Assembly: GCA_016803235.1 (NCBI GenBank)
Contig: JADCLI010000015.1
Coordinates: 1-64,000, forward strand
DNA length: 64,000 bases
Source: Pimelobacter simplex
Lineage (GTDB): Bacteria; Actinomycetota; Actinomycetes; Propionibacteriales; Nocardioidaceae
Direction: 5' to 3'
Of the stretch, positions 1-11,798 are shown one piece after another. The position numbers were made by a program, and so were the translations under genes. The notes under the pieces are model-generated. The model worked only from the letters and a program-made list of their open reading frames with translations, had not been told where the DNA came from and searched no databases. Positions within the stretch are counted from its first letter, which is position 1, and every line of letters starts with the position of its first letter.

Positions 1-49
1 GATGGTACTGCAACCGAGAGGATGTGGGAGAGTAGGACGCCGCCGGACA
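1..49 (+). rRNA. 5S ribosomal RNA, 3' end only
   Basis: The first bases read as the terminal part of an actinobacterial 5S rRNA: GTACTGC near position 5, then GTGGGAGAGTAGG at 24-36 and the closing GCCGCCGGAC at 40-48. Everything 5' of this, including 16S and 23S, lies outside the window. The strand is set by the motif order and by the rho-independent terminator that follows directly. The exact mature 3' end could be a few bases either side of 49. Confidence 0.9.
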
Positions 50-57
50 AACATTGC

Positions 58-98
58 CTCAGGGCCAGCACCACACGTGCTGGCCCTGAGCGCTTTTT
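58..98 (+). terminator. rRNA operon intrinsic terminator
   Basis: A perfect 13-bp stem (58-70 pairs with 78-90, core AGGGCCAGCA/TGCTGGCCCT) has a 7-nt loop and is followed by CGCTTTTT (91-98). This is a textbook rho-independent terminator just after the 5S gene, so it ends the rRNA operon. Positions 99-285 hold no gene I can support. Confidence 0.93.
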
Positions 99-285
99 CG
101 GGTCCTCGCGGCTGCTCATCCGCCGCACGCGTGCTCGCCGAGTCCCTTCCTTCTCCACAATCCCCTCGACCGCGAACGATGTCCACAGTCGTTCCCGGCG
201 CGCTGGGCCCGCGTCGGATCCGTTCCGCAGGATCGTCACGTGGGTGAGCCAGCAGGGCTCGCCGTCGACGTGGAGGTGGCGGAGG

Positions 286-651
286 ATGACGATGGACGCG
301 GTGGCGCCGACGACGGCGAACACGGTGCGGCTGAGCGGGCGACTGGCCGCGGAGCCGGAGGAGCGGGTGCTGCCGAGCGGCGACCGGCTGTGGACCTGCC
401 GGCTGATCGTGCCCCGGGCCGACGTACGGGTGCTCGCCTCGGGGCGCAAGGGGCCGTCCGTCGACGTGGTCGACCTGGCCGGCTGGTCGGGCAAGGTGCG
501 ACGCTCGATGCGGACCTGGCGTGCCGGGGACGTCGTGGGCGTCGAGGGCGCGCTCCGGCGGCGGTTCTACCGATCGGGCGGCCAGACCGCGTCGCGGATG
601 GAGGTCGAGGTCACGACCGCCCGGGTGCTGCGTCGCGCAGCGAGCGGATGA
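286..651 (+). CDS. Single-stranded DNA-binding protein-like OB-fold protein
   Basis: A 121-residue protein. After a short lead comes an OB-fold pattern typical of SSB: a VRLSGRLAAEPEERVLPSGD strand-turn, a LWTCRLIV strand, VDLAGWSGK, and RAGDVVGVEGALRRRFY, where SSBs have the 'GDxVxVEGxL' turn. It lacks the long acidic C-terminal tail of the replicative SSB, so it is probably an accessory paralogue. The ATG at 286 is chosen because GGCGGAGG sits just upstream and the OB-fold starts soon after; a longer in-frame extension upstream has no family support. Its 3' end overlaps the convergent DUF1015 gene by 41 nt. Confidence 0.72.
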   Translation: MTMDAVAPTTANTVRLSGRLAAEPEERVLPSGDRLWTCRLIVPRADVRVLASGRKGPSVDVVDLAGWSGKVRRSMRTWRAGDVVGVEGALRRRFYRSGGQTASRMEVEVTTARVLRRAASG

Positions 652-1762
652 GGACGCCCAGGCTCGGCTTGGGCTGGAAGGAGGTGGCCTTCTCGGGCAG
701 CAGCCGGTCCGCCTCTGCCACCCGGATGACGAGGTCGACGGAGGGGGCCGGCATGAGCACGGCGATGGTGTCGGACCGGGCGCCGCCGAGAGCCTCCTCG
801 ACCGTGTGGTGGTAGGCGATCGCCGCCGGTCCGTGCGGCAGCGCGGGGACGATCCGGTGATGGAGTGCCTCGACCGCGGCCTCGTCGGCGTCGTTCCCCA
901 GAGCGATGACGGCCCAGCGATCGCCGTCGGTGGCGGCGAGACGGGCGGCGGAGAGGGCGTGCACCGCGTCCGCCTGGGCCTGCTCGCGGTACTCGAGGCC
1001 GAGAGTGTCCGCGGCGTCGCGGAGGTCGTCGAGGGAGGTGCCGCTGAGGGTGCGGTGGATCGGTCCGAGGAACAGGGGCGTGTCGGCCTGGTCGACCAGC
1101 ATCGCCAGGCCCAGGTCCGTGGGGCTCGGGGCATCGGGGTCGCCGATCCTTCGGCGCTGGAGGCGGAGGTAGGCGGCGTACCGGTGGTGGCCGTCGGCGA
1201 TGAGGGCGCGGCTCTCGGCGAGCTCGGCGGCGATCGCAGCGAGCGTGTCGGGTGCGCGCTCGGCCCAGATCCGGTGCTCCTGGCCGCCCCGATCGGTGAA
1301 GGCATGGTCGGGGTCGCGGCGGGCGATGTCGCTGACGAGCTCGCGCAGCCGCGTGCTGCCCTGGTGGACGAGGAGGATCGGTGCCGGGTTGAGCTGCATC
1401 TCGTCCATCCGGTCGGCGAGCTCGTCGGCCTGGACGGGGTGGATGCCCTCGTGGGGGAGCACGGCCCGGTCGGCGGCATGCGCGGCGCGGCGTGAGACGT
1501 CGAGTGCCCCGACCAGGCCGCGCACGGTCATCCCGTTGGAGCTGTACTCGTGGAGGTAGAGCGCGGGGTCGGCGTCGGCGGTGACCAGGCCGCGCGCCTG
1601 CCAGCGCACGAGCCGGGCGGAGACGTCCTTGTAGGGACGTGCGAAGGCGCGGCCGGTGGTCGGGTTGCCGACGCGGGCGGGGGCGAGCATGAGCGCCGCG
1701 AACGGCTCGAGACGCAACGGACCGGCCACGTAGGGCGGGGTCACGAGGGTGCTTGCGTCCAT
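611..1762 (-). CDS. DUF1015 domain-containing protein
   Basis: A 383-residue protein read leftwards. It matches the DUF1015 family: an N-terminal PPYxxG-like opening (TPPYVAGPLRLEPF), 'ALYLHEYSSNGMTVRGLVGAL', a central 'HRIWAE' segment and the hallmark 'LIADGHHRYAAYL' motif. The family is described as a possible HipA-like or kinase-like fold, but its reaction is not established and I do not assign one. I chose the ATG at 1762, giving MDASTLVTPPY, because the upstream 28 codons are proline-rich and unlike the family. It is divergent from the HAD gene at 1812, with 49 bp shared between them, and converges on the SSB-like gene. Confidence 0.85.
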   Translation of the reverse strand: MDASTLVTPPYVAGPLRLEPFAALMLAPARVGNPTTGRAFARPYKDVSARLVRWQARGLVTADADPALYLHEYSSNGMTVRGLVGALDVSRRAAHAADRAVLPHEGIHPVQADELADRMDEMQLNPAPILLVHQGSTRLRELVSDIARRDPDHAFTDRGGQEHRIWAERAPDTLAAIAAELAESRALIADGHHRYAAYLRLQRRRIGDPDAPSPTDLGLAMLVDQADTPLFLGPIHRTLSGTSLDDLRDAADTLGLEYREQAQADAVHALSAARLAATDGDRWAVIALGNDADEAAVEALHHRIVPALPHGPAAIAYHHTVEEALGGARSDTIAVLMPAPSVDLVIRVAEADRLLPEKATSFQPKPSLGVLIRSLRDAAPGRS

Positions 1763-1811
1763 CAGGGCATCGTACGGAGCCGTGGGTGGCGGGGGCTGGC
1801 AAGGTGGGGAC

Positions 1812-2834
1812 GTGTTGCTCACATCGACCGAACCCCTGGCCGGCACCTACGACCTGGCGATGCTCGACCTCGACGGCGTGGTCTACATCGGCCACGAGGC
1901 GGTCGAGGGCGCGGCGCGCCACATCGGTCGGGCGCGGGCGGCCGGGATGCGGGTTGCCTTCATCACCAACAACGCCTCCCGGTCGGCAGCAGTGGTCGCC
2001 GAGCACCTGCGAGACCTGGGGGTGGAGGCACGGCCCGCGGACGTGGTGACCAGTGCCCAGGCGGCGTCGCGGCTGCTCGCGGAGCGGTTCGGCGCTGGCG
2101 CCCGGGTGGTGTGCCTGGGCGGCCCGGGGCTGCAGAGCGCGCTCGACGAGGCCGGCCTGGTGGCGGTCGACGTGGAGGCCGAGGCGGTCGCGGTGGCGAG
2201 CGGGTACGGGCCGGAGCTGCTGTGGCGCGACATCATGCACGCGGCGGTACGGATCCGGGACGGACTCCCGTGGGTCGCGAGCAACACCGACCTCACGATC
2301 CCGACGACCTACGGCGTTGCGCCGGGGCACGGCGTGCTCGTCGACATGGTGCGGCGTTTCGCCGGAGTGACGCCGGACGTGGCCGGCAAGCCGGCGCGGC
2401 CGCTGCTCGACGAGACGGTACGACGCGTGGGCGGTCGCCGTCCGCTCATGGTCGGCGACCGACTGGACACCGACATCGAGGGGGCGCGGAACGCGGGTGT
2501 GGACTCGCTGCTCGTGCTCACCGGCGTGACCGGGCTCGCGGAGCTGGTGGCGGCCGAGCCGGGGGAGCGTCCGACGTACCTGGCGGTGGACCTCGGCGGA
2601 CTGACCCGGCCGCACGCGGCGCCGGAGCGGGTGGCCGGCGGCTGGGCTCTGGGTGGCTGGTCCGCGCGGGTGACCGACGGGCGGCTCGTGGTGGAGGAGA
2701 CCGCGGCCGCGGCGTGCGTCGACGACTGGTGGCGGGTGGCGGCGGTGGCGGCGTGGGAGCACCGGGACCGCACCGCGGCGGTGCCGGACATCACCGCGGC
2801 ACGCGTCCCCGGAACCGGCCCGGGGGCGCGGTAG
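1812..2834 (+). CDS. HAD-superfamily hydrolase, NagD-like phosphatase
   Basis: A 340-residue HAD phosphatase of the NagD/PGPase type. Motif I is LDLDGVVYIG (nucleophile Asp plus acid/base Asp), motif II is FITNNAS, and motif III/IV is MVGDRLDTDIEGARNAG. About 80 residues at the C-terminus (WALGGWSARV onwards) extend beyond the usual 260-residue core and are not recognised. GTG at 1812 is chosen for the AAGGTGGGGA ribosome-binding site at 1801-1810 and because the catalytic Asp falls about 20 residues in. It heads a tight run leading through the 60-residue protein into tlyA, nadK and recN. The substrate is unknown. Confidence 0.86.
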   Translation: MLLTSTEPLAGTYDLAMLDLDGVVYIGHEAVEGAARHIGRARAAGMRVAFITNNASRSAAVVAEHLRDLGVEARPADVVTSAQAASRLLAERFGAGARVVCLGGPGLQSALDEAGLVAVDVEAEAVAVASGYGPELLWRDIMHAAVRIRDGLPWVASNTDLTIPTTYGVAPGHGVLVDMVRRFAGVTPDVAGKPARPLLDETVRRVGGRRPLMVGDRLDTDIEGARNAGVDSLLVLTGVTGLAELVAAEPGERPTYLAVDLGGLTRPHAAPERVAGGWALGGWSARVTDGRLVVEETAAAACVDDWWRVAAVAAWEHRDRTAAVPDITAARVPGTGPGAR

Positions 2835-2843
2835 CCTCGGGCC

Positions 2844-3026
2844 ATGACCGAGGTACCAGTTCCGGCGCCCACGCCGACCGGGATCGATGCCGTCGACCGG
2901 GTGCTCGACCTCGTCGCGGGGCTCACCGAGCGCCCGCTCGAGGAGCACGCGGGAGTGCTCGAGGAGGCGCACGGCGAGCTCCGCCGCACCCTCGACAACC
3001 CACCGGCCGCACCGGCCGTCCCGTAG
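2844..3026 (+). CDS. Conserved small protein between HAD phosphatase and tlyA
   Basis: A 60-residue protein: a proline-rich start, then a helical stretch (IDAVDRVLDLVAGL, EHAGVLEEAHGELRRTL), then a proline/alanine tail. No domain is recognised. It is likely real because it fits exactly between its neighbours: it starts 9 nt after the HAD stop and its TAG overlaps the tlyA GTG by one base (TAGTG), so tlyA translation is probably coupled to it. Function unknown; a small helical adaptor is only a guess. Confidence 0.72.
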   Translation: MTEVPVPAPTPTGIDAVDRVLDLVAGLTERPLEEHAGVLEEAHGELRRTLDNPPAAPAVP

Positions 3027-3859
3027 TGCCGCCGCGCCGACTGCGCCTCGACGCGGAGCTGGTCCGCCGTGGGCTGGCGCCGTCGCGTGAGCGTGCCGCC
3101 CAGCTGATCGCCGAAGGACGGGTCAAGGTCGCCGGGGCCGTGGCCTCCAAGCCCGCCACGGGCGTGACGACCGACGTCGCGATCGTGGTCAAGGAGGGCG
3201 AGAACGGGCCAGACTACGTCTCGCGAGGTGCCCACAAGCTGGTGGGGGCGCTCGCGGCGTTCACCCCGCTCGGCCTGCGGGTCGAGGGGCGCCGGGCCCT
3301 CGACGCGGGGGCGTCGACGGGTGGCTTCACCGACGTGCTGCTGCGGGCCGGCGTCGCCGAGGTGGTGGCGGTGGACGTGGGCTACGGGCAGCTGCACTGG
3401 TCGCTGCAGCAGCACGAGAAGGTCGTCGTGCACGACCGGACCAACGTGCGCACGCTGACGACCGACGACATCGGCGGTCCGGTGGACCTCGTGGTGGGTG
3501 ACCTGTCCTTCATCTCGCTCACCCTGGTGCTGGACGCCCTGCTCGGCGTGACCCGGCTCGACGGCGACCTGGCGCTGATGGTGAAGCCGCAGTTCGAGGT
3601 CGGCAAGGACCGGCTCGGCAAGGGCGGCGTGGTCCGCGACCCCGAGCTGTGGGTGGAGACCGTGCTCGGCGTGGCCCACGCGGCCGCCGAGCGCGGGTGG
3701 GGGGCGCGTGCGGTCACGGTGAGCCCACTGCCCGGTCCGTCGGGCAACGTGGAGTTCTTCGTGTGGCTGCGGCACGGTCCGGCGACGATCGACGACGAGT
3801 CGCTGGCGGTGATCGTGCGGCGCGGTACGTCGGGCCCGGATGAGAGGGTGACCCCATGA
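3026..3859 (+). CDS. tlyA: TlyA family rRNA 2'-O-methyltransferase (hemolysin-like)
   Basis: A 277-residue protein with an N-terminal S4 RNA-binding domain (RLDAELVRRGLAPSRERA, about residues 6-65) and an FtsJ-type Rossmann methyltransferase. The SAM-binding motif is ALDAGASTGGFTDVLL and the later catalytic segment is VVGDLSFISL with LMVKPQFEVG. The family 2'-O-methylates cytidines in 16S and 23S rRNA and determines capreomycin susceptibility in mycobacteria. GTG 3026 overlaps the preceding stop by one base, and its own stop overlaps the nadK ATG (ATGA), so the genes are translationally coupled. Order tlyA-nadK-recN is conserved in actinobacteria. Confidence 0.95.
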   Translation: MPPRRLRLDAELVRRGLAPSRERAAQLIAEGRVKVAGAVASKPATGVTTDVAIVVKEGENGPDYVSRGAHKLVGALAAFTPLGLRVEGRRALDAGASTGGFTDVLLRAGVAEVVAVDVGYGQLHWSLQQHEKVVVHDRTNVRTLTTDDIGGPVDLVVGDLSFISLTLVLDALLGVTRLDGDLALMVKPQFEVGKDRLGKGGVVRDPELWVETVLGVAHAAAERGWGARAVTVSPLPGPSGNVEFFVWLRHGPATIDDESLAVIVRRGTSGPDERVTP

Positions 3860-4811
3860 CGTCCGCCGACATCCCGCGCCGGGTCCTGGTGCTCGCCCAC
3901 ACCGGGCGGGCCGAGGCCCGCGACGTCGCGCGCGCGTTCGTGAAGGAGCTGACCGGGCACGGCATCATCGTCCGGCTGCTGCGGCACGAGGCCGACGACC
4001 TCGACCTGGAGCCGGAGGCCTACGTCCCGGAGGTCGAGCTGACCGACTCCGAGTCCGATGCCAGCCACGGCTGCGAGCTGACCGTGGTGATCGGCGGCGA
4101 CGGCAGCATCCTGCGCGCCGCGGAGGTCACCCACCAGCGGTCCACGCCGGTGCTGGGCGTCAACCTCGGCCACGTCGGCTTCCTCGCGGAGGCCGAGCAC
4201 GAGGACGTGGCGGCGACGATCGAGGCGATCGTCGAGCAGCGCTACCGCACCGAGGACCGGCTCACGCTCGACGTGAAGGCGTACGTCGGCGGCGAGCTCG
4301 TCTACGCGACCTTCGCGGTCAACGAGGCCAGCGTGGAGAAGGCCGCCCGGGAGCGGATGCTCGAGGTGGTCGTCGAGATCGACGACCGGCCGCTGTCGCG
4401 CTGGGGCTGCGACGGGGTCGTGTGCGCGACGCCGACCGGCTCGACGGCGTACAACTTCAGTGCCGGCGGCCCGATCGTGTGGCCGCAGGTCGAGGCGCTG
4501 TGCATCGTGCCGCTGAGCGCGCACGCGCTGTTCGCGCGGCCGATGGTAGTGGCTCCGTCGTCGGTGATCGCGATCGAGGTGCTCGAGGGCAACCAGGGGT
4601 CCGGGGTGCTGTGGTGCGACGGTCGGCGCAGCGTCGACCTGCCGCCGGGCGCGCGGATCGAGGTGAGCCGGGGGCAGCGCCCCGTTCGCCTGGTCCGGCT
4701 GCACTCGGCCCCGTTCACGGATCGCCTGGTGGCGAAGTTCGGCCTGTCCGTCGAGGGCTGGCGAGGAGCCGCGGAGCAGCGCCGGGAGGCGCGGGCCCGG
4801 GGGGAGGACGC

Positions 4812-4815
<4 letters not shown>
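3856..4815 (+). CDS. nadK: NAD kinase
   Basis: A 319-residue cytoplasmic NAD kinase that makes NADP from NAD using ATP or polyphosphate. Diagnostic motifs are VVIGGDGSILRAA (GGDG phosphate-binding loop), GVNLGHVGFLAE, and CDGVVCATPTGSTAYNFSAG, the conserved substrate loop. It overlaps tlyA by 4 nt at the start and recN by 4 nt at the end (ATGA in both cases), so it is the middle gene of a coupled operon. Length and motif spacing are normal for the actinobacterial enzyme. Confidence 0.96.
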
Positions 4816-8313
<3,498 letters not shown>

Positions 8314-8323
8314 CCTCGCGTCG

Positions 8324-8920
8324 ATGAGCGAGCTGCGCGACGTCCCCGAGTCCTGGCCGGTCGAGGACAGCGTCGACCTGCACCGTGACGGCTGGGTCGT
8401 GGCGTTCCGCTCCGACCGGATCCGCCGGCCGGGTGCCGAGGACGAGGAGCCGTTCCGGCGCCTCGTGCTCGAGCACCCGGGGGCGGCCGTCGTCCTCGCG
8501 ATCGACGCCGAGGACCGGGTGCTGTGCCTGCGGCAGTACCGGCACCCGGCGCAGTATCGGCTGGTCGAGCTGCCCGCCGGTGTGATCGACCACCCGGGCG
8601 AGAACCCGGAGGACGTGGCGCGCCGTGAGCTGCGCGAGGAGGCGGCGCTGGCCGCCCAGCGGTGGACCCACCTGCTCTCGACGCTCAGCTCGCCGGGCTA
8701 CTCGGCGGAGCGGATCCACTACTACCTGGCCGAGGACCTCGCACCGGCCGACCGCGGTGACTTCGAGCTGCGCCACGAGGAGGCCGATCTCGAGGTCTTC
8801 TGGGTGCCCTTCGCTGACCTCGTCGACGCGATCCTCGCCGGCGAGGTGACCGACGGACCGGTCGTGCAGGCGGTGCTCGCCGTCCAGGTCCGCCGCGACC
8901 GGGAGTCCGCGCGTGGTTGA
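8324..8920 (+). CDS. NUDIX hydrolase, ADP-ribose pyrophosphatase type
   Basis: A 198-residue protein with the Nudix box GENPEDVARRELREEAAL (G-x5-E-x7-REUxEE-xGU pattern), preceded by LCLRQYRHPAQYRLVELPAG, which is characteristic of the ADP-ribose pyrophosphatase subgroup (NudF/Rv1700-like). The likely reaction is ADP-ribose to AMP plus ribose 5-phosphate. It lies 10 nt after pyrG and overlaps the next gene by 8 nt. This pyrG-NUDIX order also occurs in mycobacteria. Confidence 0.88.
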   Translation: MSELRDVPESWPVEDSVDLHRDGWVVAFRSDRIRRPGAEDEEPFRRLVLEHPGAAVVLAIDAEDRVLCLRQYRHPAQYRLVELPAGVIDHPGENPEDVARRELREEAALAAQRWTHLLSTLSSPGYSAERIHYYLAEDLAPADRGDFELRHEEADLEVFWVPFADLVDAILAGEVTDGPVVQAVLAVQVRRDRESARG

Positions 8921-9398
8921 GCTGGACCCGATCGACGCCGCGATCGTCCGCGAGCTGCAGGACGACGCCCGCCTGGCCAACAACGTGCTGGCCGCCCGGG
9001 TCGGCATCGCGCCGTCCACCTGCCACGGCCGGGTCCGCTCGCTCTTCGAGCGCGGCGTGATCCGCGGCGCCCACGCGGAGGTCGACCAGGCCAGCATCGG
9101 CCGGCCGCTCCAGGCGATGATCTCGGTCCGGCTCCGCCCGCACGCGCGCGGCGAGCTGAGCGCCTTCGCCCAGGCGATGGCGACCCTGCCCGAGGTGCTC
9201 AACGTGTACTTCCTGGCCGGCGCCGACGACTTCCTCATCCACGTCGCGACGGCCGGCTCGGAGGAGCTGCGGGAGTTCGTGCTGAACCACCTCAGCGGCA
9301 CCCGCGACGTCGCGATGACCGAGACCAGCCTGATCTTCGAGCACCTGCGCGGCCGACCCGCCGAACAGGGTTCGGCGCGGCGTACGTCACAGGGCTGA
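8913..9398 (+). CDS. Lrp/AsnC family transcriptional regulator (AldR-like)
   Basis: A 161-residue regulator. The N-terminal winged helix is LDPIDAAIVRELQDDARLANNVLAARVGIAPSTCHGRV, split here as LDPIDAAIVRELQDDARL and VLAARVGIAPSTCHGRV; a C-terminal RAM/AsnC ligand domain follows (residues about 70-145). It sits just upstream of alanine dehydrogenase on the same strand, and in mycobacteria the Lrp-type AldR controls ald in response to alanine, so this is probably the ald regulator. The short in-frame overlap with the NUDIX gene suggests coupling. The GGAATCC repeats at 9497-9532 are a plausible target. Confidence 0.88.
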   Translation: MVELDPIDAAIVRELQDDARLANNVLAARVGIAPSTCHGRVRSLFERGVIRGAHAEVDQASIGRPLQAMISVRLRPHARGELSAFAQAMATLPEVLNVYFLAGADDFLIHVATAGSEELREFVLNHLSGTRDVAMTETSLIFEHLRGRPAEQGSARRTSQG

Positions 9399-9496
9399 TC
9401 GCCGACGATCCGATCCGGGTTCCCGCGCCGGGCGCGAATTTTCGCTCTGCCCACTAGCGGGCCCCTCGACTGATCTTCATGATTTCTCTTCACAGG

Positions 9497-9532
9497 GGAA
9501 TCCGCGACGGATTCCGTGACCAGGAGGAATCC
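9497..9532 (+). promoter_or_regulatory. GGAATCC inverted/direct repeats upstream of ald
   Basis: GGAATCC at 9497-9503 faces GGATTCC at 9509-9515 (7-bp perfect arms, 5-bp spacer), and a third GGAATCC copy lies at 9526-9532, overlapping the GGAGG ribosome-binding site of ald. Operator-like spacing next to an Lrp gene suggests an AldR-type binding site or a hairpin that occludes the RBS. Assignment is by position only. Confidence 0.45.
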
Positions 9533-9535
9533 CAC

Positions 9536-10651
9536 ATGCGCGTCGGCGTGCCCAAGGAAGTCAAGAACCACGAGTACCGGGTGGCCATCACGCCGATCGG
9601 CGTGCACGAGCTGGTCGCCCACGGTCACGAGGTCGTCGTCCAGGCCGGTGCGGGCACCGGCTCGCAGATCGCCGACGAGGACTACGTCGCAGCAGGCGCC
9701 TCGATCCTCCCCGACGCGGACGCGGTGTGGGGCGCGGCCGACATGGTCCTCAAGGTCAAGGAGCCGATCGCCGAGGAGTACGACCGGATGCGCGAGGGGC
9801 AGGTGCTGTTCACCTACCTCCACCTCGCAGCCGACAAGGCGCTCACCCAGGAGCTGATCGCCCGCAAGGTCACCGCGATCGCCTATGAGACGGTCCAGCT
9901 GCCCTCCGGCGCGCTGCCGCTGCTGTACCCGATGTCCGAGGTCGCCGGCTGCCTGGCGCCCCAGGTCGGTGCGTACTCGCTGATGAAGGCCCAGGGCGGC
10001 CGCGGCGTGCTGATGGGCGGGGTCGGCGGCGTCGCCAACGCCAAGGTCGTCATCATCGGCGCGGGTGTGTCGGGCCAGAACGCCGCCAACATCGCGCTCG
10101 GCATGGGCGCCGACGTGACCCTGCTCGACACCGACCTCGACAAGCTGCGGATGTCGTTCTGGCGCTACAACAACCGGGTCCACGGCCTCGCGTCCTCCAA
10201 GCTCGCGATCGAGCAGCAGGTGATGGAGGCCGACATGGTCATCGGCGCGGTGCTGATCCCCGGCGCCGCGGCGCCCAAGCTGGTCTCCAACGAGCTGGTC
10301 TCCCGGATGAAGCCGGGCTCGGTGCTCGTCGACATCGCCGTCGACCAGGGTGGCTGCTTCGAGGACACCAGGCCGACCACCCACGCCGACCCGACCTACC
10401 AGGTGCACGACTCGACGTTCTACTGCGTGGCGAACATGCCGGGCGCGGTGCCGAACACGTCGACCTACGCACTGACCAACGCGACCCTGCCCTACGCCGT
10501 GGCGCTGGCCGACAAGGGCTGGCTCGAGGCCTGCCGGGCCGACGACAGCCTGGCGCTGGGCCTCAACACCCACGCCGGCCAGCTGACCAACGCGCCGGTC
10601 GGCGAGGCCACCGGGATCGCCGCGGTGCCGGTCGCGGAGGCGCTCGCCTGA
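9536..10651 (+). CDS. ald: Alanine dehydrogenase
   Basis: A 371-residue NAD-dependent L-alanine dehydrogenase (alanine to pyruvate plus ammonia). It begins [20 protein letters not shown] and has Arg and Lys substrate residues in [13 protein letters not shown], the catalytic-His region [11 protein letters not shown], a Rossmann motif [14 protein letters not shown] and the late [12 protein letters not shown] segment. ATG 9536 follows a strong CAGGAGG site; an upstream in-frame ATG at 9479 would add 19 residues not found in the family. Probably regulated by the Lrp protein encoded immediately upstream. Confidence 0.95.
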   Translation: MRVGVPKEVKNHEYRVAITPIGVHELVAHGHEVVVQAGAGTGSQIADEDYVAAGASILPDADAVWGAADMVLKVKEPIAEEYDRMREGQVLFTYLHLAADKALTQELIARKVTAIAYETVQLPSGALPLLYPMSEVAGCLAPQVGAYSLMKAQGGRGVLMGGVGGVANAKVVIIGAGVSGQNAANIALGMGADVTLLDTDLDKLRMSFWRYNNRVHGLASSKLAIEQQVMEADMVIGAVLIPGAAAPKLVSNELVSRMKPGSVLVDIAVDQGGCFEDTRPTTHADPTYQVHDSTFYCVANMPGAVPNTSTYALTNATLPYAVALADKGWLEACRADDSLALGLNTHAGQLTNAPVGEATGIAAVPVAEALA

Positions 10652-10670
10652 CCCGTCGTCCCCTCGCGTG

Positions 10671-10833
10671 AGGGCATGTCGAGTGGTCCCGTGGCGGCGC
10701 CCAGGCCGCCCAGCACGCACGCTGGCGGCGTTGCCGATGCTTGAAGGACGCCCAGTCCTCCGGCGCACCGGCGCCGTGCCATCGCACGCACTGGACGACC
10801 AGGGCATCCGCCGAGGACCACCCGACATGCCCT
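10671..10833. repeat. Multi-hairpin element closed by a 19-bp inverted repeat
   Basis: The outer arms 10671-10689 and 10815-10833 (AGGGCATGTCG.GTGGTCC and its complement) pair over 19 positions with one mismatch. Inside lie four local hairpins: 10705-10714 with 10721-10729 (GCCGCC/GGCGGC core), AGGAC/GTCCT at 10745-10759, CGGCGC-ACCG-GCGCCG at 10761-10776, and CTGG-ACGA-CCAG at 10791-10802. No convincing coding frame is present. The element fills nearly the whole ald-xerD gap. It could be a structured RNA, a dispersed palindromic repeat or a MITE-like remnant; I do not recognise the family. Confidence 0.65.
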
Positions 10834-10844
10834 AGCCTGACCGC

Positions 10845-11798
10845 GTGAGTGGACCAGGTGCGGTGGACCGGGCGGTCCGCACGTACCTGGACCACCTCGC
10901 GGTCGAGAAGGGGCTGGCGGCGAACACGCTGACGTCCTACCAGCGCGACCTGCGCCGGTACCGCACGCACCTCGCCGCCGCCGGCATCGACACCCTCGAC
11001 GCCGTCACCGAGCAGACGGTCACCGACTTCCTGGTGTGGCTGCGCGAGGGAGACGACGACCACCCGCCGCTGAGCGCCTCGAGCGCTGCGCGCACCGTCG
11101 TGGCCGTGCGGGGCTTCCACAGGTTCGCGGTCGCCGACGGACTGGCGCAGGCCGATCCCGCGGCAGGGGTGAAGCCGCCGACGCCGGCGAAGCGACTGCC
11201 GAAGGCACTGCCGCTGGCCGACGTGGAGGCGATCATCGACGCGGCCGGCGCCGCGGACACCCCCCTGGCGTTGCGGGACCGCGCGCTGCTGGAGGTCCTC
11301 TACGGCACGGGCGCGCGGATCTCGGAGGCGGTCGGCCTCGACGTCGACGACGTCCACCACCTCGTCGAACCGGACCTCGATCCCGGCGACGCCACCCTGC
11401 TGCTGCACGGCAAGGGCGGCAAGGAGCGGCTGGTCCCGGTCGGTTCCTACGCGCGGGCCGCCGTCTCGGCGTACCTCGTCCGGGGGCGGCCGGCGCTCTC
11501 CTCGGCGGCGACCCCGGCGCTCTTCCTCAACGCCCGTGGTGGCCGGCTCTCCCGGCAGTCGGCGTGGGCTGTGCTGGTCAAGGCCGCCGAGCGGGCCGGG
11601 GTGACTCGCGACGTCTCGCCCCACACGCTGCGGCACTCGTTCGCGACCCACCTGCTCGACGGTGGCGCAGACGTCCGCGTGGTCCAGGAGCTGCTCGGGC
11701 ACGCGTCGGTCACCACGACGCAGGTCTACACGCTCGTCACCGTCGACAACCTGCGCGAGGTCTTCGCCACCGCGCACCCGAGGGCCCGCCATGGCTGA
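10845..11798 (+). CDS. xerD: Site-specific tyrosine recombinase XerD
   Basis: A 317-residue recombinase that resolves chromosome dimers at dif together with XerC. The N-terminal SAM-like core-binding domain ([19 protein letters not shown]) is followed by the catalytic domain with Arg in [12 protein letters not shown], the [15 protein letters not shown] box (His-x-x-Arg), [12 protein letters not shown] with the later His/Trp position and the nucleophile Tyr. A short insertion ([11 protein letters not shown]) precedes [16 protein letters not shown]. The housekeeping context (pyrG, scpA) argues against a phage integrase. It overlaps the helicase by 8 nt. Confidence 0.93.
   Translation: MSGPGAVDRAVRTYLDHLAVEKGLAANTLTSYQRDLRRYRTHLAAAGIDTLDAVTEQTVTDFLVWLREGDDDHPPLSASSAARTVVAVRGFHRFAVADGLAQADPAAGVKPPTPAKRLPKALPLADVEAIIDAAGAADTPLALRDRALLEVLYGTGARISEAVGLDVDDVHHLVEPDLDPGDATLLLHGKGGKERLVPVGSYARAAVSAYLVRGRPALSSAATPALFLNARGGRLSRQSAWAVLVKAAERAGVTRDVSPHTLRHSFATHLLDGGADVRVVQELLGHASVTTTQVYTLVTVDNLREVFATAHPRARHG

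Noticed and set aside
567..2972. An 801-codon minus-strand open frame near the DUF1015 and HAD genes
   Set aside because: Shadow frame, His/Arg/Pro-rich with no motif; DUF1015 and HAD motifs are read in other frames.
10845..11798. Tyrosine recombinase as evidence of a prophage or integrative element
   Set aside because: Housekeeping neighbours (ald, helicase, parA, scpAB), no attachment repeats, no phage genes; it fits XerD.
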